DNA of 64,000 nucleotides from Bacillota bacterium (GTDB lineage: Bacteria > Bacillota > Clostridia > Lachnospirales > Lachnospiraceae), in NCBI GenBank assembly GCA_023386315.1, contig JAEWJZ010000014.1, positions 501,001-565,000 of the forward strand, read 5' to 3'. Each line of letters begins with the position of its first letter. Position 1 is the first letter of the stretch. Of the stretch, positions 7,881-16,852 are shown one piece after another. The notes beneath the pieces are model-generated. The model was not told the DNA's origin, ran no database searches, and worked only from the letters and a program-made list of their open reading frames with translations. The position numbers were made by a program, and so were the translations under genes.

Positions 7881-9059
7881 ATGTTATTATCACTGGCACT
7901 TGTATTTCTTATTGGTATGACTCTGGGTTCACTCTTTGAAAAACTCAAGCTTCCAAGTCTTCTGGGAATGATATTAACAGGAATGGTACTGGGGCCTTAT
8001 GCCCTCCGGCTTCTGGATCCCTCTCTCTTAGGGATATCCACGGAGCTGCGCCAGGTTGCACTGATTATTATACTGACCAGAGCCGGTTTAAATCTGGACA
8101 TTCAGGATTTGAAAAAAGTTGGCCGTCCGGCTGTATTAATGTGCTTTATCCCAGCAAGCTGTGAGATTGCTGCAATGATAGTCTTTGCTCCGCTTTTTCT
8201 TGGTATTACACGGCTTGAAGCAGCTATTATGGGAACCGTTGTGGCCGCAGTCTCACCCGCTGTTGTTGTCCCAAGAATGCTGAAACTGATAGAATCGGGT
8301 TACGGAACAAAAAAAAGCATTCCTCAGATTATTATGGCAGGCGCTTCCGTTGATGACGTTTACGTAATCGTATTATTCACCGCATTTACCGGTCTTGCCG
8401 GCGGGAAAGCCATTACTCCGTCAGATTTTCTTACCATTCCCACCTCAATTCTGTTTGGCCTTTCAGGTGGTGCCATAGCCGGTATGCTTCTGTCCGCTTT
8501 CTTTACCCGCATTCACTTAAGAGACAGCGCAAAGGTTTTACTGATTCTTTCCATCTCTTTCCTTCTTGTAACGGCGGAACATCAGATTAAGGGAAACATT
8601 GGATTCTCCGGGCTTCTTGCCGTTATGGCTCTGGGTACTGTTCTCAGACAGAAAAAACATGAATTATCCAGACGGCTTTCCCTGAAGTTCTCCAAGCTCT
8701 GGGTTGCAGCTGAGGTTCTTCTATTTGTTCTGGTTGGAGCCACAGTTAACATTCAATACGCACTTAAAGCGGGGTTCATGGCTGTGATTCTGATTTTTTG
8801 TGTGATTGTATTCCGGATGGCTGGTGTATTCCTCTGCCTGGTAAAAACGTCTTTCAATAAAAAAGAACGGATTTTTACAGCATTCGCATATATGCCAAAA
8901 GCAACCGTACAGGCTGCCATTGGCGGAATTCCTCTGGCCATGGGACTTTCCTGCGGTAATATTGTTTTAACCGTGGCTGTTTTATCCATTCTGGTCACGG
9001 CTCCCCTCGGCGCTTTTCTCATAGACCGGACTTATAAAGTTCTGCTGGAGAAAAATTAA
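7881..9059 (+). CDS. Cation:proton antiporter (NhaP/CPA type), fluoride-responsive
   Basis: A 392-residue membrane protein with about 11-12 helices. The first helices (FEKLKLPSLLGMILTGMVLGP) and the segment AAVSPAVVVPRMLKL followed by ASVDDVYVIVLFTAF are typical of monovalent cation:proton antiporters, with the paired acidic residues in the DD of ASVDD. The start ATG at 7881 has GGAG 8 nt upstream. The fluoride riboswitch in its leader indicates that it is made when fluoride enters the cell; antiporters of this class are known members of fluoride regulons. Whether it exports fluoride itself or handles ions or protons during fluoride stress cannot be decided from sequence. Confidence 0.88.
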   Translation: MLLSLALVFLIGMTLGSLFEKLKLPSLLGMILTGMVLGPYALRLLDPSLLGISTELRQVALIIILTRAGLNLDIQDLKKVGRPAVLMCFIPASCEIAAMIVFAPLFLGITRLEAAIMGTVVAAVSPAVVVPRMLKLIESGYGTKKSIPQIIMAGASVDDVYVIVLFTAFTGLAGGKAITPSDFLTIPTSILFGLSGGAIAGMLLSAFFTRIHLRDSAKVLLILSISFLLVTAEHQIKGNIGFSGLLAVMALGTVLRQKKHELSRRLSLKFSKLWVAAEVLLFVLVGATVNIQYALKAGFMAVILIFCVIVFRMAGVFLCLVKTSFNKKERIFTAFAYMPKATVQAAIGGIPLAMGLSCGNIVLTVAVLSILVTAPLGAFLIDRTYKVLLEKN

Positions 9060-9066
9060 TAATAAC

Positions 9067-9116
9067 AAATGCTGCATTTAACAACCGGACTTTTTCCGTT
9101 TTTAAACGCAGCATTT
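9067..9116. terminator. Probable bidirectional terminator between convergent genes
   Basis: AAATGCTGC (9067-9075) and GCAGCATTT (9108-9116) are inverted, separated by 32 nt that include T runs. It lies between the stop codons of the antiporter and the convergent helical protein. Confidence 0.5.
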
Positions 9117-9127
9117 ATAATCACAGT

Positions 9128-9559
9128 CTAAAGAAATACCTTCAGCCATTCCATATTATTTTCTTCAAATTTTAACAGCCGTTTCATCAGTTCCACAATC
9201 TCTTTTTCAGCTTCACCCTCATACTGGCGAATTCGCTTAATACAGTCAATAATTCCCCGAACACTGCCAAGTATCAGCATTTCTGCCATATGGGAGGCAC
9301 TTTTGTCAACCATTGTCTTCATGTCAATCGCAAAGTAGGTCATCACTTTCTGAAGTTGCCCTATTTCTTTTTCCTTGCACCCATTTTTGTTTAACAGTTC
9401 CTTTGCTTCCTCATGAATTCCTGTATATTCCTTCAGCTGCGAGTGAAGCTGCTTTTTGAAGGCCTCATTATCTGTCATTGGTAAAAGTTGGTGTAATGTT
9501 TCCACTCCCATCTGGGAATTCTGATAAATGAAATTAAGTAATTCTGCATCAGCACTCAT
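9128..9559 (-). CDS. Conserved four-helix protein of unknown function
   Basis: A 143-residue soluble protein predicted as almost all helix, starting MSADAELLNFIYQNSQMGVE, with a second half around SASHMAEMLILGSVRGIID and a lysine/glutamate-rich C-terminus. The pattern of four long amphipathic helices resembles ferritin-like or DUF2383-like bundles, but I see no clear metal-binding ExxH pairs. A ribosome site GAGGTG precedes the ATG. It is transcribed divergently from superoxide reductase with only 66 bp between them, which hints at a stress role. I do not know its function. Confidence 0.8.
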   Translation of the reverse strand: MSADAELLNFIYQNSQMGVETLHQLLPMTDNEAFKKQLHSQLKEYTGIHEEAKELLNKNGCKEKEIGQLQKVMTYFAIDMKTMVDKSASHMAEMLILGSVRGIIDCIKRIRQYEGEAEKEIVELMKRLLKFEENNMEWLKVFL

Positions 9560-9625
9560 ACCTGCACCTCTTTTCTTTTTTATTAGTATGAGACAAATAA
9601 GAAGAATTTATGACAGGAGGAAACA

Positions 9626-10018
9626 ATGAACCCAAAACCGTTATTTTTTACTGATAAGAATCGAAATATCATCCTGGAAGCGATCCTTGGAACCCCCAAT
9701 GCAGCCATTCCGGACAGCCTGAAGCCATTTGAGGTCCTGGAACCCAACACTACCGATGCGGCATCAGAAAAGCACGCCCCTGTACTGGAAACAAGCGATC
9801 TCCATGTTACAGTCAAGGTGGGCAGCGTACTCCACCCTATGTCTGAGGAACACAGCATTAACTGGATTATTCTTGAGACAAAAGCGGGCTGTACCATGAG
9901 AATCCATTTTACTCCCGGTTGTGAGCCAGTCGCTCACTTCACATTAGAGCAGGGAGATTCTCCTAAAGCTGCTTATGCATTCTGCAATCTTCACGGTCTC
10001 TGGAAAACAGAGGCATAG
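9626..10018 (+). CDS. Superoxide reductase (neelaredoxin/desulfoferrodoxin type, one iron centre)
   Basis: A 130-residue class II superoxide reductase, which reduces superoxide to hydrogen peroxide without making oxygen. The SEKHAPV motif gives the catalytic Lys49 and iron ligand His50; His70 (LHPM), His76 (EEHSINWI), Cys120 and His123 (CNLHGLW) complete the four-His, one-Cys iron site. The small N-terminal rubredoxin-like domain with four cysteines found in class I enzymes is absent. The start ATG has AGGAGG 6 nt upstream. The peroxide made here would be removed by the rubrerythrins at 50.8-51.9 kb. No PerR-like box is visible in its upstream region. Confidence 0.95.
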   Translation: MNPKPLFFTDKNRNIILEAILGTPNAAIPDSLKPFEVLEPNTTDAASEKHAPVLETSDLHVTVKVGSVLHPMSEEHSINWIILETKAGCTMRIHFTPGCEPVAHFTLEQGDSPKAAYAFCNLHGLWKTEA

Positions 10019-10033
10019 CAAAGACAAAAGGAA

Positions 10034-10075
10034 AAACAGATTGATTCAGACTATCTGATCTGAACCAATCTGTTT
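10034..10075. terminator. Bidirectional terminator overlapping the chemoreceptor stop codon
   Basis: A stem of about 17 bp (10034-10050 with 10059-10075, one G-U pair) flanked by A/T runs. It ends both the superoxide reductase transcript and the chemoreceptor transcript, and the last ten codons of the chemoreceptor gene lie within it. Confidence 0.8.
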
Positions 10076-12019
10076 ATCTTGTTCATTTACCCGGAAATGA
10101 GATACCTCGGTCTGCAATGCCTGTGCCTGTCCCGCCAGCCGTTTACTGGATTCGGAGCTTTCTCTTGCTGTCTCCATATTTGACTGCACTACTTCTGATA
10201 CCGTTAAAAGGCTTTGATTGATCTGCTCCATCACCTGCACCTGATCCATGGATGAAACTTCTATTTCTCTGATTACTTCTTCTGTCATTCCCGCCTGCCC
10301 TGCAATTTCCTTTAATATCCTTCCGGTATTTTCCGCCAGGCTCCTGCCCTTTGAAACCGCATTTACCGACTGTTCCACCAGCCCCTTGGTTTCTTTTGCC
10401 GCATCTGCAGACTTTGCAGCCAGATTACGGACCTCATCAGCAACGACTCCAAATCCTTTTCCTGCCGCTCCTGCACGTCCCGCTTCCACAGCAGCATTTA
10501 ACGCCAGTATATTAGTCTGGAACGCGATATCTTCAATCAGTTTTGTAATACCGTTTATTTTTCTGGAAGTCAAATCCACCTCTTCCATCGCCTGATTTAA
10601 GCTTTGCATATGTAAATTTCCTTCGTCTACCTTTTTCCCTGATTCCGTTACATAAACGGAAGCTTTCTTCACATATTCTGCATTTTTAACTGACTGTTGG
10701 AATACACCGGTCATGGCACTTTGCAGTTCTTCTATGGCTCCGGATTGCTCAGCGGACCGTTTTGCAAGCTCCTGAGCGCCATCCCATACCTGCCCGGATC
10801 CTTCCGTCACCTCATCCGCTGACGCCTTAATACGCAGCAATGTCTCTCTGAGACGAAAAGCAATCGCTTCCATGGAAGTACGGATTCCGTTAAACTCTCC
10901 AGGATATTCGCAGCCGCTTTCTGCCTGCAGATTCCCGTTAGATATCTCATGAAGAAACCGGGATATATCTGAGATAATGTCTTTGTATTTTCCTGCCATT
11001 TCATTAACTTTCTGTACGATCTGACCGATTTCGTCACTCCTCTTAACTGAAAGTTCCAGGTTTAAGTCTCCTCCTGACAGCCGTTCAATGGCCTCTGCCG
11101 CCTGCCCGATAGGCTTCGTAATTCTGTTTGCAATGTGAAGCATGGCCAGTCCCGCAAGTATCATGGAAACAATCCCCAGAAGCAGAGATCCCAGCATGGA
11201 GACTGTTACTCCTGACATAAACTCAGATTCCATGGCAGTAACATTAACAGACCAGCCATTGGTATCTGCTATGGGAGTGTATGCCCCGATCTTTTTCTCA
11301 CCTTTTACCCGAAAAAACCGAAAGCCGGCATCCCCGTTTATCATGGATCGCTCCAGACTGGCTGCCTCTCCATATGCTCCAGGGTCCTTCTTTGCATCCT
11401 CGATATCATTTTGACCGGCTAAAACAAGAGAGAAATCTTCATGAGCCATTTTCCTTCCATCCCGGTTTATTATATAAGTAATTCCCGTATCACCCAGCTT
11501 GGTATCCTTTATGATTTCTTCAAATACCGAGTAAGGAAATTCAAGCACAACCACAATATCTCCGTAGGGATAGACGTATTCATAGGAAACGTTTCCTTCT
11601 TTTACAATCGGATCTGATAATGAAGCGTTTCCTTCGCCGGCCTGCAAAAAAGCCGGATCCTGATTATAGGAATCTCCATTTACAATAGAAACTCCGTCCT
11701 TGGAAAGAATATCTATCTTATTGAGTCCATACTGGGAGCTTGACATATTTAAAAATAATCCGATATTCCCTCCCCGTGCCGCATTTCCTTTCTGATAAAG
11801 CGCGATGGATTCTGCAATTACTGAATACTCTTTTAACTGCTGGGTAATCTTTTCTGACACCAGTTCCGATGTCTCTTTCAGACATTTGTTTAAAGTTCTG
11901 CGGTTTAAATCATAAGAAAGATACACAGAACCCGCGGATAAAATAAATACAATACAGATAATACACCCCATGGTAAACAAGATCAGTTCTTTTTTTATTC
12001 CTGTCTGGCGTCTCTTCAT
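10046..12019 (-). CDS. Methyl-accepting chemotaxis protein with extracellular Cache-type sensor
   Basis: A 657-residue transmembrane chemoreceptor. One membrane helix at about 12-32, an extracellular double-Cache-like sensor to about 265, a second helix at about 268-295, a HAMP domain ([19 protein letters not shown], about 297-350) and a signalling domain with the conserved tip [17 protein letters not shown] near residue 500. It would bind a small ligand outside the cell and control CheA. No flagellar or che genes are near, so it is an orphan receptor. Its terminator overlaps its own 3' end. The ligand cannot be inferred. Confidence 0.93.
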   Translation of the reverse strand: MKRRQTGIKKELILFTMGCIICIVFILSAGSVYLSYDLNRRTLNKCLKETSELVSEKITQQLKEYSVIAESIALYQKGNAARGGNIGLFLNMSSSQYGLNKIDILSKDGVSIVNGDSYNQDPAFLQAGEGNASLSDPIVKEGNVSYEYVYPYGDIVVVLEFPYSVFEEIIKDTKLGDTGITYIINRDGRKMAHEDFSLVLAGQNDIEDAKKDPGAYGEAASLERSMINGDAGFRFFRVKGEKKIGAYTPIADTNGWSVNVTAMESEFMSGVTVSMLGSLLLGIVSMILAGLAMLHIANRITKPIGQAAEAIERLSGGDLNLELSVKRSDEIGQIVQKVNEMAGKYKDIISDISRFLHEISNGNLQAESGCEYPGEFNGIRTSMEAIAFRLRETLLRIKASADEVTEGSGQVWDGAQELAKRSAEQSGAIEELQSAMTGVFQQSVKNAEYVKKASVYVTESGKKVDEGNLHMQSLNQAMEEVDLTSRKINGITKLIEDIAFQTNILALNAAVEAGRAGAAGKGFGVVADEVRNLAAKSADAAKETKGLVEQSVNAVSKGRSLAENTGRILKEIAGQAGMTEEVIREIEVSSMDQVQVMEQINQSLLTVSEVVQSNMETARESSESSKRLAGQAQALQTEVSHFRVNEQDKQIGSDQIV

Positions 12020-12204
12020 TCCTGCTGTCCTCCGATATAAACTGTGCCTCTATTCCATTATGGATAGAGACAGGATCATTATAACGGATAATATTCTGAA
12101 AAGTATAGATGATTTACTTATATTTTACAATTTTTACCAAATACTTACACAATTTCAGCAGGATAACCTCAATTTAATTTCAGTACGGAAAATTCAAGGT
12201 TTGA

Positions 12205-12939
12205 CTATGCCGCAGCAACATCTTTATAGCTCATCCAAATAATTGCTGCTGCTGTTGAAAATGCAAGATAGAACACACATCCTGCCAGAAACTGTCCCAG
12301 ACTGCATGCCATAGGACCACCCGGGCGGTTAGCCCTCATACCCAGGCTCATCAGTGTATAAGGATAAAATGCCCCCAGACCTTTGGAAAGAGCTCCAATT
12401 CCCAAGACTCCACCTGCCAATGCAATTCCTACGGGCACAGAAAAGCTTCGGATGATCAGGGAGAGGCAAAGCTGGACTCCGCATATGACAATCCCCCCCA
12501 TTGTTCCATAAAACAGCCATTCTGAAAGTTCCGGAGGAACCGGACCGGCAAGTCCCGATAATTTCCCGGAAACAATAAACAGTACTCCTGCCCATATCTG
12601 CGTCAATATAACCATGAACGATGCCATGGCGAGCTTTGACAGATATAAATGCAGTACAGTCACCGGCAGTGTCATTACACAATTCCAGTTATGATTGGTA
12701 TGCTCCAGACGGAAAAGGTAAGAACAGTATACGCCAATCGTCGCAGGCAAAAAGAAATAGCAGGTAAACAAAGTGTGCTGCGTCCAAAGGCTGTACCATT
12801 CATCCTGCAGTATTTCAGTATTCTGAAGATAATTAAAGGTCCCCATAAAAGCAGGGAGAACCGGCAGAAGAAAGAAAGCCAGCCAGACAGGACTGCGTCT
12901 CAGCTTCATCCGTTCCCCCCGAAGTACGTTCCATAACAT
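12205..12939 (-). CDS. ABC-2 type permease subunit, peptide-antibiotic immunity type
   Basis: A 244-residue membrane protein with about six helices, starting MLWNVLRGERMKLRRSPVWL, the usual charged N-terminus of lantibiotic-immunity permeases (LanE/LanG, BcrB-like). It follows a second permease by 4 bp and an ATPase upstream, making an A-B-C exporter operon. Such transporters move cationic or cell-wall-targeting peptides out of the membrane. A C-terminal WMSYKDVAAA ends the operon; no clear terminator is seen in the 185 bp before the chemoreceptor gene. Confidence 0.85.
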   Translation of the reverse strand: MLWNVLRGERMKLRRSPVWLAFFLLPVLPAFMGTFNYLQNTEILQDEWYSLWTQHTLFTCYFFLPATIGVYCSYLFRLEHTNHNWNCVMTLPVTVLHLYLSKLAMASFMVILTQIWAGVLFIVSGKLSGLAGPVPPELSEWLFYGTMGGIVICGVQLCLSLIIRSFSVPVGIALAGGVLGIGALSKGLGAFYPYTLMSLGMRANRPGGPMACSLGQFLAGCVFYLAFSTAAAIIWMSYKDVAAA

Positions 12940-12943
12940 AAGC

Positions 12944-13693
12944 TTACCGCTCCTTTCTTGTAAAACACCATCGTCCGGTTATATAGATGGCAGCAAACAC
13001 CCCCGCGAGCAGCAGATAACTGCTCCAGTCAACAGGAATATACTGCATATCTGCAATTTTAGTCTCACTGTCCCAATTCATCACTACCTGTGTCAGAACT
13101 CCGTAATAACTCCATAAGACTCCTTTTTGAACGCCCGCCGGCAGAAACAGACTGAAAAGTCCCCCGAAGCTCCCTGTAATTCCAATGATCAAAGGAACCA
13201 TCTGATTGGAAAATAACAGTGAGAATACCTGCTGAAGAGCCAAAATGGTTACAGTGACGGAAGTTGTAGTGATCATATAGCAAAAAACGCGGCCAGGCGG
13301 AAACGCCTCGGTAAATCCCGCTGCTTTACCCAGAACAATTATAAGAATAGTCTGAGCCGCCGCCACAACGGCCATATGCAGCGACGCACAGAAAAACTTT
13401 GCATCAAATAAAGCACCTGCAGGCATGGCTGTTAAAAGAAGCTTAAAGGTCTGCCCCTTATGTTCCAGATCACAGACTCTTGAGGCTGTGATTGCCGCTA
13501 TCATTGGCATCATAATGGTATTGAGCACAGAAAAATGATACAGGCACTGCATATAACCCTGGGACAGCTCTTTTACACTCATATCCCGAAATGACCACAT
13601 CCCCCACAGGCACTGTACTCCCAGCAATGCTGCGATAGTAACCCAGATCTTTCTCTTTCGTATTTTATAAAATTCAAGAAAAACTGCTTTCAT
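12944..13693 (-). CDS. ABC-2 type permease subunit, peptide-antibiotic immunity type
   Basis: A 249-residue membrane protein with about six helices, starting MKAVFLEFYKIRKRKIWVTI, paralogous in layout to the next permease gene. Its start overlaps the stop of the ATPase gene by one base, so the genes are translationally coupled. Two different permeases with one ATPase is the arrangement of LanFEG immunity exporters and of related exporters in gut Clostridia that accompany an OmpR-type two-component system. Confidence 0.86.
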   Translation of the reverse strand: MKAVFLEFYKIRKRKIWVTIAALLGVQCLWGMWSFRDMSVKELSQGYMQCLYHFSVLNTIMMPMIAAITASRVCDLEHKGQTFKLLLTAMPAGALFDAKFFCASLHMAVVAAAQTILIIVLGKAAGFTEAFPPGRVFCYMITTTSVTVTILALQQVFSLLFSNQMVPLIIGITGSFGGLFSLFLPAGVQKGVLWSYYGVLTQVVMNWDSETKIADMQYIPVDWSSYLLLAGVFAAIYITGRWCFTRKER

Positions 13694-14607
13694 TAAAGAT
13701 TCACCGCCATTCCTGTTAATTCCAAAAATATATCCTCCAGAGTTTTTTTCCGTTCTTCAATTCGGACAACACCAATATCTTCTTTTAAAAACTGCAGGAA
13801 ATGACCTGCCAGCTGGTGATCGGAAAGTTTGGGGATCAGTAAACATCCCCCTTCTTCCTGGCAGGAAACCCCCTGGCTGCTTAACACTCTGCGGGCCGCC
13901 TGATTATTCAGAGTGCGTATTGCAATACAGCTTTCACTTCTGTCATGAAGAACAGACAGCCTGTCCTGAAAAACCAGTTCTCCTTTGCTGATCACACCGA
14001 TGTGACCAGCCATCTGATCAATTTCACTTAATAAGTGACTGGATACCATGACTGTAATACCAAATGAGCGGGGCAGCGAACAGATCAGTTCCCGTATTTC
14101 CTGAATTCCGGCAGGATCAAGTCCATTGGTCGGCTCATCTAAAATAAGGAGCCTTGGATTTCCCAGCAACGCCCCGGCAAGTCCCAGCCTTTGCTTCATT
14201 CCCAGAGAATACTGACCTGCCTTTTTATTCTTCTGGTCTTCCAGGCGGACAAGCTTCAGCACACGGTCGATTTCATTGTCCGGCAGTTCTTTTAACGTAC
14301 TGATTATTTTTAAATTTTCTTTCCCTGTAAGATGCGCATAGTAGCTTGGAGCTTCAATGAGAGAACCCGTTTCTTTTAAAATAGCAAGACGGTTTTTCCT
14401 GTTTACCCGTTTATCAAATACAGTAATGGTCCCGCAGGTAGGTCTTGCAAGCCCCAGTATCATCTTCATGGTGGTTGATTTGCCTGCGCCATTTGGACCA
14501 AGAAATCCATAAATTACCCCTTCCGGCACTGCAAGGTCTAAGTCCTTTACTCCCATGGAAGCTCCATATCGTTTGCAAAGTCCACTGGTGGTAATCATAT
14601 TTGCCAT
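13693..14607 (-). CDS. ABC transporter ATP-binding protein, peptide-antibiotic immunity type
   Basis: A 304-residue ATPase with Walker A GPNGAGKST (near 38-46), signature YSLGMKQRLGLAGALLG, Walker B LLILDEPTNGLDP and the switch His in SSHLLSE. The C-terminal 80 residues form the accessory domain typical of the BcrA/LanF group. The ATG at 14607 follows AGAGGAG. It is the first gene of the exporter operon and is divergent from the response regulator gene. Four 11-bp-period repeats sit between the two starts, so the two-component system very likely activates this operon. Confidence 0.93.
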   Translation of the reverse strand: MANMITTSGLCKRYGASMGVKDLDLAVPEGVIYGFLGPNGAGKSTTMKMILGLARPTCGTITVFDKRVNRKNRLAILKETGSLIEAPSYYAHLTGKENLKIISTLKELPDNEIDRVLKLVRLEDQKNKKAGQYSLGMKQRLGLAGALLGNPRLLILDEPTNGLDPAGIQEIRELICSLPRSFGITVMVSSHLLSEIDQMAGHIGVISKGELVFQDRLSVLHDRSESCIAIRTLNNQAARRVLSSQGVSCQEEGGCLLIPKLSDHQLAGHFLQFLKEDIGVVRIEERKKTLEDIFLELTGMAVNL

Positions 14608-14653
14608 AATATTAATCTCCTCTGCTTTTTATGGTTTCAGTCTAACAGGACTG

Positions 14654-14697
14654 CCTTACATCAGCCTGTAAGCCACCTTACATTTACCTTAAACATT
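14654..14697. promoter_or_regulatory. Four tandem repeats with 11-bp period, candidate response-regulator site
   Basis: CCTTACA at 14654, CCTGTAA at 14665, CCTTACA at 14676 and CCTTAAA at 14687: each unit begins exactly 11 bp after the last. On the minus strand this reads TTTAAGG/TGTAAGG, as in PhoB/OmpR-type direct-repeat sites. The array ends 47 bp before the ABC ATPase start and would overlap the -35 region of that operon (possible -10 TAGACT at 14644-14639). Confidence 0.65.
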
Positions 14698-14707
14698 TAC
14701 TTTTTCG

Positions 14708-14735
14708 TTCAAATTTTCAGTATTTCGGTTATAAT
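14708..14735 (+). promoter_or_regulatory. Promoter of the two-component system operon
   Basis: TTCAAA (14708-14713), a 16-bp spacer and TATAAT (14730-14735), followed by the ribosome site AAGGAAAGGA and ATG at 14768. Confidence 0.6.
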
Positions 14736-14767
14736 GGTAACAAAACAGAAGGAAAGGACCAAACGCC

Positions 14768-15487
14768 ATGAACGATATTTTTGACTGCAGACTCCTCCTT
14801 GTGGATGACGAACCGGAGCTTCGCAGAATGGTCGGCAATATATTAAAGCAAAGCGGTTTTAAAAAGATCACTTTTGCAGAAAACTGCAGCCAGGCACGGT
14901 TACTGTTTACTTCAGAAAACCCGGATGGTGTAATACTGGACGTTTCCCTGCCTGACGGTGACGGATTTACCCTGATGAGGGAATTCCGTTCCTTATCAGC
15001 AGCTCCTGTTCTATTTCTTTCTGCCAGAGACGAAGATGAGAACCGCCTTTTAGGACTGGGACTGGGTGCAGATGATTACATCACGAAACCATTTCTACCA
15101 AGAGAACTGATCCTGCGCCTTCACGCCGTGTTAAACCGCACCTATTTCCCGGCAGTTTTAAACCGGAAGGAAAAACCCGTCTTTCATCTGGGAAAAACAA
15201 AGATAGATTTTAACAGCGGCACAATCGCATCTGCTAAAGGGACCTTTACGCTCACAGCCAAGGAGTATGCACTCCTTGAAAAGCTGTATGATAACAGAGA
15301 AAAGATAGTAACCGGAGACAGCCTCTGCCTTGCAGCTTGGGGAGACCCTCTCTATGGATACGAAAACACACTGATGGTCCACATCCGCCGATTGCGCGAA
15401 AAAATAGAGCCGGAACCTTCCGACCCTGAATTTCTGATAACAGTCCGTGGACTGGGCTATAAACTGGCGGGGGTGACATTACCTTGA
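14768..15487 (+). CDS. OmpR/PhoB-family response regulator
   Basis: A 239-residue regulator: receiver domain with the acidic pair in LLLVDDEPEL, phospho-acceptor Asp58 (VILDVSLPDGDG), the switch Thr/Ser in LFLSARDE and Lys107 (YITKPF), then a winged-helix domain (about 140-235) with NTLMVHIRRLREKIE as the recognition helix region. It pairs with the histidine kinase that starts in its stop codon and most likely binds the four 11-bp repeats upstream to control the divergent ABC exporter. Confidence 0.94.
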   Translation: MNDIFDCRLLLVDDEPELRRMVGNILKQSGFKKITFAENCSQARLLFTSENPDGVILDVSLPDGDGFTLMREFRSLSAAPVLFLSARDEDENRLLGLGLGADDYITKPFLPRELILRLHAVLNRTYFPAVLNRKEKPVFHLGKTKIDFNSGTIASAKGTFTLTAKEYALLEKLYDNREKIVTGDSLCLAAWGDPLYGYENTLMVHIRRLREKIEPEPSDPEFLITVRGLGYKLAGVTLP

Positions 15488-16848
15488 AAAGCATGATAAA
15501 AATCTTAAGCAGATATGTAATTTCAGCCGCAGCGGCAGCAATTCTCCTGCTTATCATTAATTTTACCGCTCTGGCTGTATGGCTGTTTCAGTCAGTCAGG
15601 GAATACGGAAAAAACTATACGGTCAATCAGATGGCTGAAGGACTTGCGGTATCTGATGGAGAGTATACACTTTCTGATCCTATTGCCGCAGAACTGGATC
15701 AGAATCATCTATGGGCTATGCTGATAGATGAGAAAGGTGCTGTCATATGGAGCCGAAATCTCCCATCGGATGTGCCCCTGTCCTATACGCTTACTGATGT
15801 GGCAGGATTATCCCGCTGGTATTTAAAGGATTATCCCGTAAAGGTCTGGCAGCACATGGGCGGGCTTTTTGTAATTGGAAATCCGAAAAACAGCATGTGG
15901 AAGATTGGTATAGAGCTTCCCATGAAAACAATGGACAACTCCCGGTTCTGGATACCGATGTTCCTTATTTTGAATCTTGTCACTGCTGTAATACTTGCCC
16001 TGCTCTCTGGTCTTCGGCTGTTTCTCTCCTTAAAAAAACTGACCATTGGGATTGAAAATTTAGCACAGATGAAACCGGTATCAATGCCGGCTCAGGGTAT
16101 TCTGGGGGATCTGGCTTCGGGCATCAACCATGCTTCATCACAACTGATCCGCCAGGAGGCGGCTTTAAATAAACGGGATAATGCACGCACAACATGGATT
16201 GCGGGAATTTCCCACGACATTCGCACACCTCTCTCAGTAATAATGGGATATGCCGGTCAGATGGAGGAAGACAAAACCCTCACCAGAGATCAGCAGGAGC
16301 TTGCTGTCATTATCCGCAGCCAGTGTCAGAAAATCAAAGCATTAATCAATGATTTAAACCTGGCTTCCAAGCTGGAATATGACATGCAGCCCATACGAAG
16401 AGAAGAATTTAACCTCGCTCCCTTAATCCGCAGTATTGCAGCTGATCTTTTAAACAGCAGCATTTCAGACAAATATACTTTAAGTATTTCCATAGACGAG
16501 GATGCACAGTACATGATCTTAACCGGCGACAGCCAGCTGATCAGGCGGGCCATTACCAATCTAATTCTAAACAGCATGGGGCATAACCCAGACGGCTGTG
16601 ATATTAAAATCCAGCTGTCAAAGAGCTCCGGAACCACTCTCCTGTCTGTTACAGATAATGGGACTGGTTTTCCCGCACAGACCCTGAAACGGCTTAACCA
16701 GCCATTGGAGCCAATGGAGCTTGATAATCACGGGCTTGGGCTCACCATAGTCAGGCAGATCATGAGTGTTCACGGCGGCACAGCTTCTTTTTCCAACCTT
16801 ACCGGCGGCGGGTGCCGTGTTATTCTTACTCTGCCGGACGGCAAGTAA
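15484..16848 (+). CDS. Sensor histidine kinase
   Basis: A 454-residue kinase with membrane helices at about 12-35 and 152-178, a short extracellular loop region of about 115 residues between them, a HAMP-like linker, the phospho-acceptor H box ISHDIRTPLSVIMGY (near residue 245) and the ATPase domain with N box, DNGTGFP and GLGLTIVRQIM. Translation probably begins with TTG at 15484, overlapping the regulator's TGA stop by 4 bp, with GGGGGTG upstream; an ATG three codons later is an alternative. With the exporter it forms a self-contained peptide-antibiotic sensing and resistance module. Confidence 0.93.
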   Translation: MKSMIKILSRYVISAAAAAILLLIINFTALAVWLFQSVREYGKNYTVNQMAEGLAVSDGEYTLSDPIAAELDQNHLWAMLIDEKGAVIWSRNLPSDVPLSYTLTDVAGLSRWYLKDYPVKVWQHMGGLFVIGNPKNSMWKIGIELPMKTMDNSRFWIPMFLILNLVTAVILALLSGLRLFLSLKKLTIGIENLAQMKPVSMPAQGILGDLASGINHASSQLIRQEAALNKRDNARTTWIAGISHDIRTPLSVIMGYAGQMEEDKTLTRDQQELAVIIRSQCQKIKALINDLNLASKLEYDMQPIRREEFNLAPLIRSIAADLLNSSISDKYTLSISIDEDAQYMILTGDSQLIRRAITNLILNSMGHNPDGCDIKIQLSKSSGTTLLSVTDNGTGFPAQTLKRLNQPLEPMELDNHGLGLTIVRQIMSVHGGTASFSNLTGGGCRVILTLPDGK

Positions 16849-16852
16849 TAAA

